From assembly GCA_035267045.1 (NCBI GenBank), contig DATFMH010000051.1:1-14967 (forward strand): a stretch of DNA of 14,967 nt, written 5' to 3'. Both the position numbers and the translations under genes were made by a program. Positions 14,937 to 14,967 of the stretch are shown here, in pieces. Within the stretch, counting starts at the first letter, position 1, and each line of letters opens with the position of its first letter. Below the pieces are notes generated by a model. The model was not told the DNA's origin. It ran no database searches and was given only the letters and a program-made list of their open reading frames with translations. The stretch comes from DATFMH01 sp035267045. GTDB lineage: Bacteria; Bacteroidota; Rhodothermia; Balneolales; DATFMH01.

Positions 14937-14967
14937 TTGCAAACTTTAGAAGCAATTTTTTCTGTCC

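Overview
This 15 kb window is a chromosomal segment made mostly of housekeeping genes. It probably comes from a moderately AT-rich, didermal bacterium of the Bacteroidota/FCB group. Three things point that way. Two predicted outer-membrane beta-barrel proteins resemble families I associate with that group (DUF6588-like and DUF5723-like), each with a signal peptide cleaved just before Gln. Shine-Dalgarno sequences are almost absent. Leaders are A/T-rich. I cannot name the genus from sequence alone.

Layout from left to right. (1) Positions 2-307 are the C-terminal end of a transketolase running off the left edge. (2) Positions 308-672 are a convergent intergenic gap that holds a small element with about 50-bp terminal inverted repeats (369-580). 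(3) Positions 673-1422 (-) encode a CPBP/Abi-type intramembrane protease-like protein. (4) Positions 1605-2620 (-) are a damaged locus: the 3' half of a GlxA/AraC-type regulator joined in frame to the shredded remains of an IS5/IS4-type DDE transposase. (5) Positions 2793-3914 (-) encode a membrane-anchored PP2C/SpoIIE-type phosphatase. It is divergent from (6) polA at 4066-6837 (+), a full-length three-domain DNA polymerase I with its proofreading residues intact. (7) A perfect 13-bp hairpin closes polA against a convergent outer-membrane protein gene (6955-8040, -). (8) rsgA (8219-9133, -) starts at TTG. (9) lon (9344-11887, -) has its own intrinsic terminator. (10) A 612-bp gene-poor divergent region follows, with several palindromes and tiny ORF candidates. 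(11) A PaaG-like enoyl-CoA isomerase/hydratase (12509-13306, +) runs head-on into (12) a DUF5723-like outer-membrane protein (13318-14850, -).

The genes do not form one pathway. They are mostly single-gene transcription units: replication/repair (polA), ribosome maturation (rsgA), proteolysis (lon), carbon metabolism (transketolase, PaaG-like), signalling (phosphatase) and envelope (two barrels, CPBP protein). I do not see an unrecognised multi-gene system. The points most worth a second look are the transposase-regulator chimera, the paired-inverted-repeat element at 369-580, the unusual start of rsgA, and the palindromes and small ORFs upstream of lon.
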